Assembly: GCF_026627505.1 (NCBI RefSeq)
Contig: NZ_JAPNLK010000002.1
Span: 62,001 to 126,000, forward strand
Length of the DNA: 64,000 bases
Source: Streptomyces sp. H27-H5
GTDB taxonomy: Bacteria; Actinomycetota; Actinomycetes; Streptomycetales; Streptomycetaceae
Direction: 5' to 3'
Part shown: positions 17,337 to 26,366 of the stretch, in pieces
How the letters are laid out: every line of letters begins with the position of its first letter
How positions within the stretch are numbered: the first letter of the stretch is position 1
Notes under the pieces: generated by a model
Seen by the model: only the letters and a program-made list of their open reading frames with translations
Databases searched by the model: none
Told to the model about the DNA's origin: nothing
Program-made: the position numbers and the translations under genes

Positions 17337-18357
17337 GCGCGACCGCCGGTGCGACGGTCGACGAACGGCTGGCCCCCACCTCGCTCGTGCGCCGTCTGCT
17401 GGGCCGCCCCGAACTGGGCGCGGTCGTCGGCGCGTTGGCCGTCTTCGTGTTCTTCTCCTTCGCCGCCGACAGTTTCCTGCGGGCCTCCAGCCTGAGCACC
17501 GTCCTGTACTCGGCCTCCACGATCGGAATCATGGCGGTGCCGGTGGCCCTGCTGATGATCGGCGGCGAGTTCGACCTGTCGGCCGGCGTCATGGTCACCA
17601 CCTCGGCGCTGGTCAGCTCGATGTTCAGCTACCAGATGACCGCGAACGTCTGGGTCGGCGTCCTGGTGTCCCTGCTGGTCACCCTCGCCATCGGCTTCTT
17701 CAACGGGTTCATGCTGACCCGCACCAAGCTGCCGAGCTTCATCATCACGCTCGGCACCTTCCTGATGCTGACCGGCCTGAACCTCGGCTTCACCAAGCTG
17801 ATCAGCGGCTCCGTCTCCACCAAGACCATCGCCGACATGGAGGGCTTCTCCTCCGCGCGGGCCCTGTTCGCCTCGCAGTGGAACATCGGCTCGGTCACCC
17901 TCAAGGTGACCATCCTGTGGTGGTTCGCCCTGGTCGCCGTCGCGACCTGGATCCTGCTGCGCACCCGCGCCGGGAACTGGATCTTCGCGGTGGGCGGCGG
18001 CGCCGACGCGGCCCGCGCGACCGGCGTGCCCGTCGTGAAGACCCGCATCGGGCTCTACATGGGCGTCGCGCTCTGCGCCTGGATCTCCGGGCAGCACATC
18101 CTCTTCTCGTTCGACGTGGTGCAGTCCGGCGAGGGCGTCGGCAACGAGTTCCTCTACATCATCGCGGCCGTCATCGGCGGCTGTCTGATGACGGGCGGCT
18201 ACGGCTCGGCCATCGGCGCCTTCATCTTCGGCATGACCAGCAACGGCATCGTGTACGCCCAGTGGAACCCGGACTGGTTCAAGTTCTTCCTCGGGGCGAT
18301 GCTGCTGCTCGCCACGCTGCTCAACGCATGGGTCCGCAAGCGGGCGGAGGCGAAGTG

Positions 18358-18358
<1 letters not shown>
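17333..18358 (+). CDS. sugar ABC transporter permease (RbsC-like)
   Basis: A 341-residue permease with nine or ten membrane helices. [22 protein letters not shown] carries the family's GEFDLS motif, followed by [36 protein letters not shown] and [18 protein letters not shown], all standard in ribose/inositol/fructose permeases. It overlaps the binding-protein stop (ATGA) and shares one base with the next start. Together with the neighbouring ATPase it forms the membrane part of the importer. Confidence 0.93.
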
Positions 18359-19250
<892 letters not shown>

Positions 19251-19254
<4 letters not shown>

Positions 19255-20420
19255 GCACGTACCGGGACTTCTCGCTCGCCCACCGGGGGTCGGCGCGGGG
19301 CACCGTCCTGCGGACCGTCGGGACCCGTGAGCGCCGGTCGCTGCTGACCGCCCCGCGGGTCCCCACCGTCGGCATCGACATCGGCGGCACCAAGGTCATG
19401 GCCGGGGTGGTGGACGCGGACGGGGTGATCCTGGAGAAGATCCGCGCCGAGACGCCCGACAAGTCCAAGAGTCCCAAGGTCGTCGAGGACACCATCGTCG
19501 AACTGGTCCTGGACCTCTCCGACCGGCACGACGTCCACGCGGTGGGCATCGGCGCGGCCGGCTGGGTGGACGCCGACCGCTCCCGCGTCCTGTTCGCGCC
19601 GCACCTCGCCTGGCGCGACGAGCCGTTGCGCGACGCCCTCCAGTCCCGGCTCGCGGTCCCGGTCATGGTCGACAACGATGCCAACACCGCGGCCTGGGCC
19701 GAGTGGCGCTTCGGCGCCGGACGCGGCGAGGACCACCTCGTCATGATCACGCTGGGCACCGGCATCGGCGGCGCCATCCTCGAAGGCGGCCAGGTCAAGC
19801 GCGGCCGCTACGGGGTGGCCGGCGAGTTCGGGCACATGCAGGTCGTCCCCGGCGGCCACCGCTGCCCCTGCGGCAACCGCGGCTGCTGGGAGCAGTACAG
19901 CTCCGGCAACGCCCTGGTCCGCGAGGCGCGCGAGCTGGCCGCGGCCGACTCCCCGGTCGCCTACAACATCATCGCCAAGGTCGGCGGCAACGTCCAGGAG
20001 ATCACCGGCCCGCTCATCACCGAGCTGGCCCGCGAGGGCGATGCCATGTGCATCGAGCTCCTCCAGGACATCGGCCAGTGGCTGGGCGTCGGCATCGCCA
20101 ACCTCGCCGCCGCCCTCGACCCCTCCTGCTTCGTCATCGGCGGCGGCGTCAGCGCCGCCGACGACCTGCTCATCGGACCCGCCCGGGACGCCTTCCGGCG
20201 CCACCTCACCGGTCGCGGCTACCGCCCCGAGGCCCGGATCGCGAAGGCCCAGCTCGGCCCGGAGGCGGGCATGGTCGGCGCCGCCGACCTCGCCCGACTC
20301 GTCGCCCGACGCTTCCGCCGGGCCACCCGCCGCCGCGTGGAGCGGTACGAGCGCTACGCACAGCTGGGCCGCCGTGACCTCCTCGGCGGTACCAAGGACC
20401 GGGAGCAGGAACAGCAGTGA
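19251..20420 (+). CDS. ROK-family sugar kinase (glucokinase-like)
   Basis: A 389-residue ROK kinase that would phosphorylate the imported sugar with ATP. The phosphate loop is [12 protein letters not shown] (residues 41-52); [16 protein letters not shown] holds the catalytic aspartate, and the zinc motif is [18 protein letters not shown]. The extra features are a 37-residue N-terminal extension rich in Arg and a basic C-terminal tail of about 45 residues ([20 protein letters not shown]). It has no HTH, so it is a kinase rather than a repressor. It overlaps both neighbours by four bases and is part of the importer operon. Confidence 0.92.
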
Positions 20421-21007
20421 CCCCGCCCACCCTGCCCCACCAGGCTCCCGCTCCCGACGCGGAAGGCAGACCGCGGCCCCCGGCCGAGGACCGCCGACAC
20501 GTGGTCCGGCGCCGCTGGATCACCGCGATCATCATCGTGCTGCTGATCGGGGTTCCCGCGGGCTACCTCGCGGTGTCCGCCCAGCAGAGCCGCCAGAGCG
20601 GCCGCGACAAGGCGGCCAAGGTCGGCGCGGTCCACGTGCGCCCCGCCTGGCCCTCCAAGGTCCAGCGCAGCATCTACGAGGTGCCGATCCCCGATCAGGC
20701 CTCGGCCGTCGGCTACCTGGAGACCAACAACTGGCACACCAGCCGGCTCTACACCGAGTTCGCCCTCACCCCCGCCCAGTTGGACACCTTCCTGGCCGAC
20801 GCGGGCACCCGTCGGGAGGCGTTGACCCGGGGCGTGTCGATCTCCGACCACGACGCCCGGATCGCGGGCTGGAGCTGGAAACCGGACCACTCGTGGTTCG
20901 GCATCACCCTGGACGCCAAGGAACCCCGCCCCACCAGGGACATCACCGTCGACCTGAGCGATCCGGTGGTCCCCAGGGTGTACGTGGTCTCCACCGCGAT
21001 TCCCTAG
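20417..21007 (+). CDS. membrane-anchored hypothetical protein of the sugar operon
   Basis: A 196-residue protein with a proline-rich cytoplasmic N-terminus, one membrane helix (WITAIIIVLLIGVPAGYLAVSA, about residues 34-55) and an extracytoplasmic domain of about 140 residues. That domain has no cysteines and contains DNNWH-like tryptophans (LETNNWHTSRLYTEF, IAGWSWKPDHSWFGITLD). Its GTG overlaps the kinase stop, so it is made together with the importer. I do not recognise the family. The orientation suggests something outside the cell, perhaps an accessory to uptake. Confidence 0.75.
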   Translation: MTPPTLPHQAPAPDAEGRPRPPAEDRRHVVRRRWITAIIIVLLIGVPAGYLAVSAQQSRQSGRDKAAKVGAVHVRPAWPSKVQRSIYEVPIPDQASAVGYLETNNWHTSRLYTEFALTPAQLDTFLADAGTRREALTRGVSISDHDARIAGWSWKPDHSWFGITLDAKEPRPTRDITVDLSDPVVPRVYVVSTAIP

Positions 21008-21046
21008 GGAGCTCCCGTGATTCCCCGGGGCGCCGCCGCGCGCCGC

Positions 21047-21052
21047 TAGCCT
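21047..21052 (+). promoter_or_regulatory. leaderless -10 element of the MBL-fold gene
   Basis: TAGCCT, six bases, then the ATG at 21059, with no ribosome binding site between. Confidence 0.5.
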
Positions 21053-21058
21053 GGGATC

Positions 21059-21691
21059 ATGAAGCTCACCAAGCGGCTCCACTCCTGCGTCCAGCTGGAG
21101 AAGGACGGGCGCGTGCTCGTCATCGACCCGGGCGCCTTCAGCGAACCCGACGCCGGCCTCGGGGCCGACGTCCTGCTGGTCACGCACGAGCACCCCGACC
21201 ACTTCGAGGAGGGCCGGCTGCGCGCCGCCCTCGACGCGAACCCCGCGACCGAGCTGTGGACCCTGCGCAGCGTCGCCGAGAAGCTGGCGCCGGCCTATCC
21301 CGGCCGGGTGCACACGGTGGGGCACGGGGACGCCTTCACCGCGGGCGGTTTCGAGGTGCGGGCCTACGGCGAGCTGCACGCGGTGATCCACCCGGACATC
21401 CCCCGGATCACCAATGTCGGGTTCCTGGTCGACGGTTCGCTCTTCCACCCCGGCGACGCGCTGACCGTGCCCGAGACCCCCGTGGACACCCTGATGCTCC
21501 CGGTGCACGCGCCCTGGAACAAGGTCTCCGAGGTGATCGACTACCTCCGCGAGGTCAAGCCCCGGCGCGCGATCGACATCCACGACGCCTACCTCGCGGA
21601 CCTGGCCCGGCCGATCTACGACCTCGCCCTGGACAACCTGGGCGGCACCGACCACGGCAGGCTCACCGCCGGGGACGCCACGGACCTGTGA
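21059..21691 (+). CDS. metallo-beta-lactamase-fold hydrolase (UlaG-like)
   Basis: A 210-residue MBL-fold protein. It opens MKLTKRLHSCVQLEKDGR, in the manner of UlaG/YtkL-type proteins, and has the metal motif THEHPDHF (H43-E44-H45-P46-D47-H48), a second histidine region GELHAVIH, and DGSLFHPGDAL for the bridging aspartate. HAPWNKVSEVIDYLREVKPRRAIDIHD ends the fold. The substrate is not known for this subgroup. The gene appears to be transcribed from its own leaderless promoter and is followed closely by exonuclease III. Confidence 0.87.
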   Translation: MKLTKRLHSCVQLEKDGRVLVIDPGAFSEPDAGLGADVLLVTHEHPDHFEEGRLRAALDANPATELWTLRSVAEKLAPAYPGRVHTVGHGDAFTAGGFEVRAYGELHAVIHPDIPRITNVGFLVDGSLFHPGDALTVPETPVDTLMLPVHAPWNKVSEVIDYLREVKPRRAIDIHDAYLADLARPIYDLALDNLGGTDHGRLTAGDATDL

Positions 21692-21708
21692 CCGTCGGTG
21701 CCGGGCGG

Positions 21709-21714
21709 TAGGTT
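21709..21714 (+). promoter_or_regulatory. leaderless -10 element of the exonuclease gene
   Basis: TAGGTT, seven bases, then the ATG at 21722. Confidence 0.5.
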
Positions 21715-21721
21715 GGGTGGC

Positions 21722-22501
21722 ATGCGTATCGCCACGTACAACGTCAATTCGATCACCGCCCGGCTGCCGCGCCTGCTGGCCTGGTTGGAGTCCTCCGGCA
21801 CGGACGTGCTGTGTGTCCAGGAGACCAAGTGCTCCGCCGAGCAGTTCCCGCACGCGGAGCTCCGCGAGGCGGGTTACGAGGCCGCGGTCAACGCCACCGG
21901 CCGGTGGAACGGCGTGGCCCTGCTCTCCAAGGTGGGTCTCGAAGACGTGGTGACGGGCCTGCCCGGCGGGCCCGACTACGAGGGCGTCCAGGAGCCCCGC
22001 GCCATCTCCGCCACCTGCGGCGGGGTCCGCGTCTGGTCGGTCTACGTGCCGAACGGCCGCGAGGTCGAGCACGACCACTACGGCTACAAGCTGGACTGGT
22101 TCCGCGCCCTGGCCGCCGCCGTCGCCGAAGACGCGGCCGGCCCCCGTCCGTTCGCGGTGCTCGGCGACTTCAACGTGGCGCCGACCGACGAGGACGTGTA
22201 CGACCCGGCGGTCTTCGCGGGGCTCACGCACGTCACCCCCGCCGAGCGCGCCGCCCTGGAGGCGCTGCGCGATGCCGGTCTCTCGGACGTCTTCCCGCGC
22301 GCGCTCAAGTACGACCGTCCGTACACGTTCTGGGACTACCGGATGCTCGCCTTCCCCAAGAACAAGGGCATGCGCATCGACCTGGCCTACGGGAACGCCC
22401 CCTTCGTCAAGGCCGTCACCGACGCGTACGTGGACCGCGAGGAGCGCAAGGGCAAGGGCGCGTCCGACCACGCCCCGGTCGTGGTGGACCTGGACCTCTG
22501 A
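21722..22501 (+). CDS. xth: exodeoxyribonuclease III
   Basis: A 259-residue Mg-dependent endonuclease/exonuclease of the ExoIII/APE1 group that cuts at abasic sites in base-excision repair. The family signature runs MRIATYNVNSITARLPRLL, LCVQETKCSAEQFP (metal-binding E), VYVPNGREVEHDHYGYKLDWF, FAVLGDFNVAPTDEDVYDP (D and N of the active site), TFWDYRMLAFPKNKGMRIDLA and GASDHAPVVVDLDL at the end with the catalytic DH. Length and every motif are normal. I chose the ATG at 21722 because an earlier GTG would start inside the promoter. Confidence 0.95.
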   Translation: MRIATYNVNSITARLPRLLAWLESSGTDVLCVQETKCSAEQFPHAELREAGYEAAVNATGRWNGVALLSKVGLEDVVTGLPGGPDYEGVQEPRAISATCGGVRVWSVYVPNGREVEHDHYGYKLDWFRALAAAVAEDAAGPRPFAVLGDFNVAPTDEDVYDPAVFAGLTHVTPAERAALEALRDAGLSDVFPRALKYDRPYTFWDYRMLAFPKNKGMRIDLAYGNAPFVKAVTDAYVDREERKGKGASDHAPVVVDLDL

Positions 22502-22539
22502 TCCCTGCGCGCCCTGTGGCCGGCGGCGGATCCGGGTGC

Positions 22540-22545
22540 CAGGCT
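22540..22545 (+). promoter_or_regulatory. leaderless -10 element of the DUF6278-like gene
   Basis: CAGGCT, seven bases, then the ATG at 22553. Confidence 0.4.
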
Positions 22546-22552
22546 GGTTCGC

Positions 22553-22993
22553 ATGAACATCCCCTTCCTGGACAACTGGCTGAACCGGAACGAGAAGGAA
22601 CAGGGTGCGGGACTCGCCGCCGCCCTCGTGGATGATCCCGAGGGCGTCGCCGAGTTGTTCTCGGAGTGCGAGATGCTGCGCGCCCAGGCCCGCTCGGCAG
22701 GGCTCGAACTCGACGGGAGCCCGGCCTCGTTGGAGGCGCTCGACCAGCTGATGCCACGCTGGCGCAGGGATCCCGAGGCCGTGCCCTGGCTGGGCAACGA
22801 CGCCGGCTTCTACCTCGGCACGGTGATCATCCACAGCATCCCGGGCACGGTCTGGCAGGTGTGGCCGAACGGGCAGCCGGTGATCCGGCTGGCCTCGGGC
22901 CGGGAGCTGAACGTGGTCGAGTCCGGGGTGTCCTGGGCGATGACCGGATCCCCGGAGCTGTCCCAGGCGTACGCCGAGGCCTCGGAGGGCTGA
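22553..22993 (+). CDS. DUF6278-like hypothetical protein
   Basis: A 146-residue soluble protein starting MNIPFLDNWLNRNEKEQGAGL. A helical first half (LVDDPEGVAELFSECEMLRAQ) is followed by LDQLMPRWRRDPEAVPWLGNDAGFYLGTVII and a beta-rich end with WQVWPNGQPVIRLASGRELNV. This pattern matches a conserved Streptomyces family listed as DUF6278, as far as I recall; no function is known. The second half resembles small immunity or SUKH-like folds in general look only. It lies alone before the glutamate importer. Confidence 0.7.
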   Translation: MNIPFLDNWLNRNEKEQGAGLAAALVDDPEGVAELFSECEMLRAQARSAGLELDGSPASLEALDQLMPRWRRDPEAVPWLGNDAGFYLGTVIIHSIPGTVWQVWPNGQPVIRLASGRELNVVESGVSWAMTGSPELSQAYAEASEG

Positions 22994-23022
22994 TCTCGGG
23001 CTCCTTTATGCGGCTTTTAGGC

Positions 23023-23076
23023 GTGTCGAGGTGAAGTGCCCTTCCACGGCTGGATAGTTTGCGCTGACCTCGACAC
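23023..23076. promoter_or_regulatory. upstream region of gluA with a perfect 10-base inverted repeat
   Basis: GTGTCGAGGT (23023-23032) and ACCTCGACAC (23067-23076) are exact complements separated by 34 bases. Between them lies CTGGATAGTTTGCG, whose GATAGT (23053-23058) could be a -10. The arms could be paired operators or the stem of a leader RNA. Confidence 0.45.
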
Positions 23077-23100
23077 ACCGACAAGTGGGCAGGGCAGCGT

Positions 23101-23844
23101 ATGGCCGTCGATCCGTTGATCGAGCTGCGGGACGTCAACAAGCACTTCGGGCAATTGCACGTGCTCCAAGACATCAACCTCACCGTCGGCCGCGGGGAGG
23201 TGGTGGTGATCATCGGCCCTTCCGGTTCCGGCAAATCGACCCTGTGCCGGGCCATCAACCGGCTGGAAACCATCGAGTCGGGGGCGATCTCGCTCGACGG
23301 GAAGCCGCTGCCGGCCGAGGGCAAGGAGCTGGCGGGACTGCGCGCCGAGGTGGGCATGGTCTTCCAGTCCTTCAACCTCTTCGCGCACAAGACCGTCCTC
23401 GCCAACGTCTCGCTCGCGCAGGTCAAGGTCAGGAAGCGCAAGAAGGACGAGGCCGACAAGCGCTCCCGCGAGCTGCTGGACCGGGTGGGCCTCGCCGACC
23501 AGGCCGAGAAGTACCCCGCCCAGCTCTCCGGTGGCCAACAACAGCGCGTGGCCATCGCCCGGGCCCTCGCCATGAGCCCCAAGGCCCTCCTCTTCGACGA
23601 GCCCACGTCGGCGCTCGACCCGGAGATGATCAACGAGGTGCTGGAGGTCATGCAGCAGCTGGCCGCGGAGGGCATGACCATGGTCGTGGTCACCCACGAG
23701 ATGGGCTTCGCCCGCTCCGCCGCCAACCGCGTGGTGTTCATGGCGGACGGAAAGATCATCGAGGACCGCACCCCGGAAGAGTTCTTCACCGCTCCGGAGA
23801 GCGACCGGGCCCGGGACTTCCTCTCCAAGATCCTCAAGCACTGA
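23101..23844 (+). CDS. gluA: glutamate ABC transporter ATP-binding protein
   Basis: A 247-residue polar amino acid importer ATPase. Walker A GPSGSGKSTLCRAINRLE, Q-loop MVFQSFNLFAHKTVLANV, signature LSGGQQQRVAIARALAMSP, Walker B LLFDEPTSALDPEM and H-loop VVTHEMGFARS. The FAHKTVLANVSLAQVKVRKRKK stretch is characteristic of actinobacterial GluA. It is followed after ten bases by the binding protein, and the order ATPase, binding protein, two permeases is that of gluABCD in Corynebacterium and Streptomyces. Confidence 0.93.
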   Translation: MAVDPLIELRDVNKHFGQLHVLQDINLTVGRGEVVVIIGPSGSGKSTLCRAINRLETIESGAISLDGKPLPAEGKELAGLRAEVGMVFQSFNLFAHKTVLANVSLAQVKVRKRKKDEADKRSRELLDRVGLADQAEKYPAQLSGGQQQRVAIARALAMSPKALLFDEPTSALDPEMINEVLEVMQQLAAEGMTMVVVTHEMGFARSAANRVVFMADGKIIEDRTPEEFFTAPESDRARDFLSKILKH

Positions 23845-23854
23845 GGGGCCGGCC

Positions 23855-24775
23855 GTGAAGCTCTCCCGTCGTTCCCGCCTGCCCGGGGTCCTCCTCGCCC
23901 TCGCCCTGATCGGCGCCGCGTTCGGCTGCGGCAAGCCCGGCAGCCCGCCGGTCAAGGGGCCCCAGCCGGAGGACCTGCCCACCTACAAGGTCGCCACCGA
24001 CTTCACGCTGCCCGAGTCCCCGACCTGGCAGCGCGCCAAGAAGCGCGGCCACCTCGTCGTCGGCGCCAAGGAGGACCAGCCCTCCATGGGGGAGAAGGAT
24101 CCCGCCAGTGGCCGCTACTCCGGCTTCGACATCGAGATCGCCAAGATGATGTCCGCCTCCCTCGGCTTCGACCCCAAGACGATCGAGTTCAAGACGATCG
24201 CCTCCGCCAACCGCGAGACCGCCCTCCAGAACGGGCAGATCGACTACTACGTCGGCACCTACACGATCAACGACAACCGCAAGAAGCAGGTCGGCTTCGC
24301 CGGCCCCTACTTCATGGCCGGCCAGTCCCTCCTCGTGCGCAAGGACGAGAAGGACATCAAGGGCCCCGACGACCTCGCCGGCAAGAAGGTCTGCTCCGCG
24401 GCGGGCTCCACCCCCTACCAGCGCCTCCAGAAGGAGCACCCCGAGGCCGTGCTGGTCTCCTACGACACCTACTCCGTCTGCGTGGACAACCTGCTCACCT
24501 ACCAGGTCGACGCCGTCTCCACCGACGACTCGATCCTCCTGGGCTACGCCGCCAAGGTCCCCGACGAACTGAAGGTCGTCGGCGAGCCCTTCTCCGAGGA
24601 GCCCTACGGCATCGGCGTCCCGCGCGGCGACAACGCCCTGCGCTTCGCCCTCGACGACGCCCTGGCGGAGAACGAGAAGAACGGCAACTGGAAGAAGGCC
24701 TACGAGGCCACCCTCGGCCTGTCCGGCGAGCCCGCCCCGACGCCACCGCCCATCGACCGCTACCCGGCGAGCTGA
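23855..24775 (+). CDS. gluB: glutamate-binding lipoprotein
   Basis: A 306-residue family 3 solute-binding lipoprotein. The signal peptide ends AAFGC (lipidated C25, a loose lipobox). The mature part has KRGHLVVGAKEDQPSMG, YSGFDIEIAKMMSASLGF, TIASANRETALQNGQIDYYVGTY, FAGPYFMAGQSLLV, KVCSAAGSTPYQRL and VDAVSTDDSILLGYAA, the usual framework for glutamate/aspartate binders. The GTG start lies ten bases after the gluA stop. It delivers the amino acid to the two permeases encoded next. Confidence 0.93.
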   Translation: MKLSRRSRLPGVLLALALIGAAFGCGKPGSPPVKGPQPEDLPTYKVATDFTLPESPTWQRAKKRGHLVVGAKEDQPSMGEKDPASGRYSGFDIEIAKMMSASLGFDPKTIEFKTIASANRETALQNGQIDYYVGTYTINDNRKKQVGFAGPYFMAGQSLLVRKDEKDIKGPDDLAGKKVCSAAGSTPYQRLQKEHPEAVLVSYDTYSVCVDNLLTYQVDAVSTDDSILLGYAAKVPDELKVVGEPFSEEPYGIGVPRGDNALRFALDDALAENEKNGNWKKAYEATLGLSGEPAPTPPPIDRYPAS

Positions 24776-24794
24776 GAGGAGCGGAGCCACCTCC

Positions 24795-25439
24795 ATGGAC
24801 GTACTCACCGAGAACTTCGCGATCTACGGCAAGGGTTTCCTCGGGACCCTGCAACTCACCGTCTACGCCTCCCTCCTCGCCCTGGTCCTGGGCTTCGTGA
24901 TGTGTTCCTTCCGGGTCGCGCCCGTCGGATCCTTCCGGGTCTTCGGCACGGTCTGGGTCACCGTGCTGCGCAACACCCCGCTCACCCTGCTGTTCTTCGC
25001 GGTGCTGCTGGGCCTGCCCCGCTTCGGCATCGTCCTGCCCTTCCAGGTCTTCGCGATCCTCGCGCTCGGCTGCTACACCTCCGCGTTCATCTGCGAGGTG
25101 CTGCGCTCCGGCATCAACACCGTGCCCAAGGGGCAGGGCGAGGCGGCTCGGAGCCTGGGGATGTCCTTCGACCAGACCCTCGGCACGGTGGTGCTGCCCC
25201 AGGCCTTCCGCTCCGTGATCCCGCCCATCGGCTCCACGCTGATCGCCCTCGCCAAGAACTCGGCGATCGCCGGCGCCTTCAGCGTCAACGAGCTGCTGGG
25301 CACCTACAAGACCCTCAACGAGCTGGGCTACAGCATCATCTGGACCTTCTTCTGGATCGCCGTCGGCTACCTGATCATCACCCTGTCCATCAGCGCGCTC
25401 TTCCACGTGCTCGAAAAGCGGTACGGAGTCGCCCGATGA
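24795..25439 (+). CDS. gluC: glutamate ABC transporter permease
   Basis: A 214-residue HisM/GlnP-type permease with five membrane helices. GFLGTLQLTVYASLLALVLG starts the transport domain; RNTPLTLLFFAVLLGLP and the EAA loop GQGEAARSLGMSFDQTLGTVVLPQAFRSVIPP contact the ATPase. GAGAGG-type sequence precedes the ATG. The stop overlaps the next start (ATGA). Confidence 0.93.
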   Translation: MDVLTENFAIYGKGFLGTLQLTVYASLLALVLGFVMCSFRVAPVGSFRVFGTVWVTVLRNTPLTLLFFAVLLGLPRFGIVLPFQVFAILALGCYTSAFICEVLRSGINTVPKGQGEAARSLGMSFDQTLGTVVLPQAFRSVIPPIGSTLIALAKNSAIAGAFSVNELLGTYKTLNELGYSIIWTFFWIAVGYLIITLSISALFHVLEKRYGVAR

Positions 25440-26320
25440 CCGCGCACGCGCTCCACGGGGACCTGGAGTCCAGCGCCCTCTACGACATCCCCGGCCCCCG
25501 GGCCCGGCGCCGGCACTTCTTCTACGGGATCGCCTCCACGGCGCTGATCCTGCTGGTGCTGGCCTGGATCCTCTACCTGCTCTTCGACACCGACCAGTTC
25601 ACCGCCGCCAAGTGGACCCCCTTCGAGTACAAGGGCATCCAGGAACTGCTGCTCAGAGGGCTCGGCAACACCCTCAAGGCGTTCGCGTACGCCTCGGTGC
25701 TCTCGCTCGCGCTGGGCGCGGTGCTGGCCACCGGGCGGATGTCGATCCACCGCCCGGTGCGCTGGCTCGCCACGCTGTGCGTGGAGTTCTTCCGGGCGAT
25801 GCCCGTCCTGGTGATGATCTTCTTCATCTTCGTCGCGCTGAAGGTGCAGCCGCTGCCCGCGCTGGTGGCGGGGCTGACCCTCTACAACGGCTCGGTGCTG
25901 GCGGAGGTCTTCCGCACGGGCATCGACTCCGTCGAGAAGGGCCAGCGCGAGGCCGCGTACGCCCTGGGCATGCGCAAGACGCAGGTCATGACCTTCGTCC
26001 TGGCCCCGCAGGCGGTCCGGGCGATGCTGCCCACGATCATCAGCCAGCTCGTGGTGGCCCTGAAGGACACCTCGCTGGGCTACCTGATCACGTACGAGGA
26101 GTTCCTGCACGCGGGCAAGCTGATCGCCTCGAACCTGGACTACGACCTGCCGTTCATCCCGGTCGTCATGATCATTTCTCCCATCTACATCGGCATGTGC
26201 ATGCTGCTGTCCTGGTTCGCCACCTGGGTGGCGCGGCGGCAGCGGCGCAATCCGAAGACCGAGGCGGTCACCGTCGCCCCGGCCGAACCGGGAACGGCGC
26301 TGCCGGGCGGACGCACGTAG
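25436..26320 (+). CDS. gluD: glutamate ABC transporter permease
   Basis: A 294-residue second permease with a longer cytoplasmic N-terminus (about 35 residues) before its first helix. LLLRGLGNTLKAFAYASVLSLALG, VEFFRAMPVLVMIFFIFVA and the EAA loop KGQREAAYALGMRKTQVMTFVLAPQAVRAMLP are standard. The C-terminus after the last helix (WVARRQRRNPK) is basic and unstructured. It completes a full importer; a small GC hairpin follows. Confidence 0.93.
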   Translation: MTAHALHGDLESSALYDIPGPRARRRHFFYGIASTALILLVLAWILYLLFDTDQFTAAKWTPFEYKGIQELLLRGLGNTLKAFAYASVLSLALGAVLATGRMSIHRPVRWLATLCVEFFRAMPVLVMIFFIFVALKVQPLPALVAGLTLYNGSVLAEVFRTGIDSVEKGQREAAYALGMRKTQVMTFVLAPQAVRAMLPTIISQLVVALKDTSLGYLITYEEFLHAGKLIASNLDYDLPFIPVVMIISPIYIGMCMLLSWFATWVARRQRRNPKTEAVTVAPAEPGTALPGGRT

Positions 26321-26329
26321 TCCGCCCGC

Positions 26330-26343
26330 GGCCCCGAAGGGCC
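26330..26343. terminator. short hairpin after gluD
   Basis: GGCCC, loop CGAA, GGGCC, between the convergent gluD and hydrolase genes. It is short, so termination is plausible rather than certain. Confidence 0.45.
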
Positions 26344-26366
26344 AACCCGCCCGGCGGCAGCCGCGG

